In this document: piece by piece, positions 63,022 through 64,000 of the stretch | Numbering within the stretch: the stretch's first letter is position 1 | Layout of the letters: every line of letters starts with the position of its first letter | Origin: Sphingobacterium lumbrici | GTDB taxonomy: Bacteria > Bacteroidota > Bacteroidia > Sphingobacteriales > Sphingobacteriaceae | Direction of reading: 5' to 3' | Assembly (NCBI RefSeq): GCF_006476045.1 | Contig: NZ_SRZY01000028.1 | Span: forward strand, 204,171-268,170 | DNA length: 64,000 nt | Program-made: the position numbers and the translations under genes | The notes under the pieces: model-generated | What the model was told of the DNA's origin: nothing | What the model saw: the letters and a program-made list of their open reading frames with translations, nothing else | Database searches by the model: none

Positions 63022-63057
63022 AAAAAAGGATGTAATCGATATTACATCCTTTTTTAT
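63022..63057. terminator. Bidirectional terminator between the reductase and rplS
   Basis: The perfect 15-bp stem AAAAAAGGATGTAAT / ATTACATCCTTTTTT has a 4-base loop and lies between convergent genes. Confidence 0.92.
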
Positions 63058-63082
63058 TTTGAAGTAGTTTCGTGTTTAAAAA

Positions 63083-63430
63083 TTAAACGCGTCTAGTTTT
63101 GATACGGGCAGCTTTACCAGTAAGACCACGCAAATAGAATAATTTAGCGCGACGTACTTTACCATAGCTATTTACTACAATTTTTTCAATGTTTGGCGAA
63201 TTTACAGGGAAAATACGTTCAACACCTATGCCGTTAGAAATTTTACGAACAGTAAAAGTAGCGTTGGCACCTTCGCTGTTTAATTGGAGTACTACACCTT
63301 GGTACACCTGAATACGCTCTTTATTTCCTTCGCGAATTTTATAATGAACGCTGATGGTATCTCCTGCTTTGAAAGCGGGATTTTCATTTTTTACGACCGC
63401 TTGTTCTTCTACAAATTTTACTAAATCCAT
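63083..63430 (-). CDS. rplS: 50S ribosomal protein L19
   Basis: 115 residues. [60 protein letters not shown] and [20 protein letters not shown] are L19 signatures. L19 sits at the 30S-50S interface. A TACCTTTG box on the minus strand (63552-63559) about 120 bp upstream may be its promoter. Confidence 0.98.
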   Translation of the reverse strand: MDLVKFVEEQAVVKNENPAFKAGDTISVHYKIREGNKERIQVYQGVVLQLNSEGANATFTVRKISNGIGVERIFPVNSPNIEKIVVNSYGKVRRAKLFYLRGLTGKAARIKTRRV

Positions 63431-63677
63431 GATTTCGAGTAATTATTAACGATTTACATCCTGTAAAAATCGGAATGCAATATTACAGCTTTTATTTTAA
63501 TTAAAAAAAAGTTTTTTAAAATACTTTTTGACCTCTTTTTGGAAGCGACTGCAAAGGTAAGAAAAAAAATATTTTTTTTATAAATAATTAGGAGATGTTT
63601 TCAACATCGGAAATGAAACGTTGAAAAAAATATTTTGCAATGAATCAACGTGTTAATATTAATGTTTGTCTTTGTCC

Positions 63678-63707
63678 TTGACAAAATCATTTTTACCCGT
63701 ATATTTG
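63678..63707 (+). promoter_or_regulatory. Promoter of tRNA-Pro
   Basis: TTG (63678) and, 19 bp further, TATATTTG (63700-63707), a full match to the Bacteroidota housekeeping promoter. Transcription would start about 20 bp before the tRNA. Confidence 0.78.
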
Positions 63708-63735
63708 TGCCACACAAAAAAAGGTGATACCTTTT

Positions 63736-63809
63736 CGGGGTGTAGCGTAGCCCGGTATCGCGCCACATTTGGGATGTGGAGGTCGTAGGTTCGAATCCTG
63801 CCACCCCGA
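63736..63809 (+). tRNA. tRNA-Pro (anticodon TGG)
   Basis: Acceptor CGGGGTG / CACCCCG, anticodon stem CCACA with loop TTTGGGA, T-arm GTAGGTTCGAATCCTGC, discriminator A. CCA is not encoded. Confidence 0.97.
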
Positions 63810-63810
63810 C

Positions 63811-63841
63811 AAAAAAGCTCGACGAAAGTCGGGCTTTTTTT
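63811..63841 (+). terminator. Terminator after tRNA-Pro
   Basis: AGCTCGAC / GTCGGGCT stem (one T-G pair) with a GAAA loop, flanked by A6 and T7 tracts. Confidence 0.88.
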
Positions 63842-63932
63842 GTTTGTGGCGGGATGAGAACCGGGGTTCGATCGTATCCGGCCTATCAAGTACATATTTA
63901 AATAGTTTTTTATTGGGATTACCTTTGCTTGC

Positions 63933-64000
63933 ATGAATTTGATAGAAAGCAAGCGCGATAAAATGTTGTCCTTAGTCGCCCAATGGCGCCAGAGTGGTCA
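63933..64000 (+). CDS. IS66-type accessory protein TnpA, N terminus (partial)
   Basis: The ATG at 63933 opens a frame running off the right edge (MNLIESKRDKMLSLVAQWRQ then SG). A helix of the form (M)xxLVxxWxxSG followed by an HTH is typical of the first small ORF of IS66-family elements. Only 22 residues are visible and no terminal inverted repeat was recognised, so the call is tentative. The element would lie about 90 bp behind the tRNA-Pro terminator. Confidence 0.5.
   Translation, partial: MNLIESKRDKMLSLVAQWRQSG

Overview
The window looks like a chromosomal segment of a member of Bacteroidota, most likely Sphingobacteriaceae. The reasons are SusC/SusD and FecR/TonB-receptor loci, promoters of the TTG-N19/20-TAnnTTTG type (clearest at the two tRNA genes), a clade II type nitrous oxide reductase cluster, and housekeeping genes of Bacteroidota type (yidC, pyrG, lipA, purB, a NifU-like protein, rplS). 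All assignments come from reading the sequence; no database search was run.

Layout. 1-2480: a sulfur-handling cassette on the minus strand (ETHE1-like metallo-hydrolase cut by the window edge, TauE/SafE exporter, Crp/Fnr regulator) that looks acquired, followed by gene-poor DNA with a Tat-signal protein and a small XRE regulator. 4900-11218: a TlpA-like thioredoxin protein plus a SusC/SusD pair; the reading frame upstream of the TlpA-like gene runs through dispersed repeats. 11258-13190 (minus): a small cysteine-containing exported peptide, a MauE-like membrane protein and an AraC regulator. 13500-18963 (plus): an unusual array made of a 50-residue peptide ORF, an attenuator-like hairpin, an LpxL-like acyltransferase, a LytS-like kinase with altered motifs, a LytTR response regulator, a small HTH protein, an apparently activator-dependent promoter with 20-bp-phased direct repeats, and a four-gene set (cytoplasmic FN3 protein, DUF5675 protein with a YkuD-like His/Cys pattern, two tiny membrane proteins). 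This is my best candidate for an undescribed system: a peptide- or envelope-sensing switch controlling a lysis- or envelope-acting cassette.

19431-22240: a NEW3-domain protein with an ABC exporter. 22394-28065: ECF sigma, FecR, a TonB receptor with an STN domain and a phytase-esterase-like propeller protein. 28195-43255: an anaerobic-respiration block containing NrdG, NrdD, a SufT-like protein, two heme-copper-oxidase-like membrane proteins, DUF1858/DUF2249 and RIC/ScdA di-iron repair proteins, nosY-F-D-L, a membrane protein, nosZ, cytochrome c and a divergent Crp/Fnr regulator. Class III ribonucleotide reductase is split here: the piece carrying the glycyl-radical motif is a separate 59-residue ORF that overlaps both nrdD and nrdG.

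43303-64000: mostly housekeeping genes (Hpt protein, folK, sppA, pgk, tRNA-Cys with a small basic protein, lipA, a NifU-like protein, purB, acyl-CoA dehydrogenase, yidC, pyrG, a GH10-like/CBM9-like pair, aldo/keto reductase, rplS, tRNA-Pro). An outer-membrane barrel gene at 48036 has its signal peptide out of frame because of an A7 run. The window ends inside an IS66-type accessory gene.
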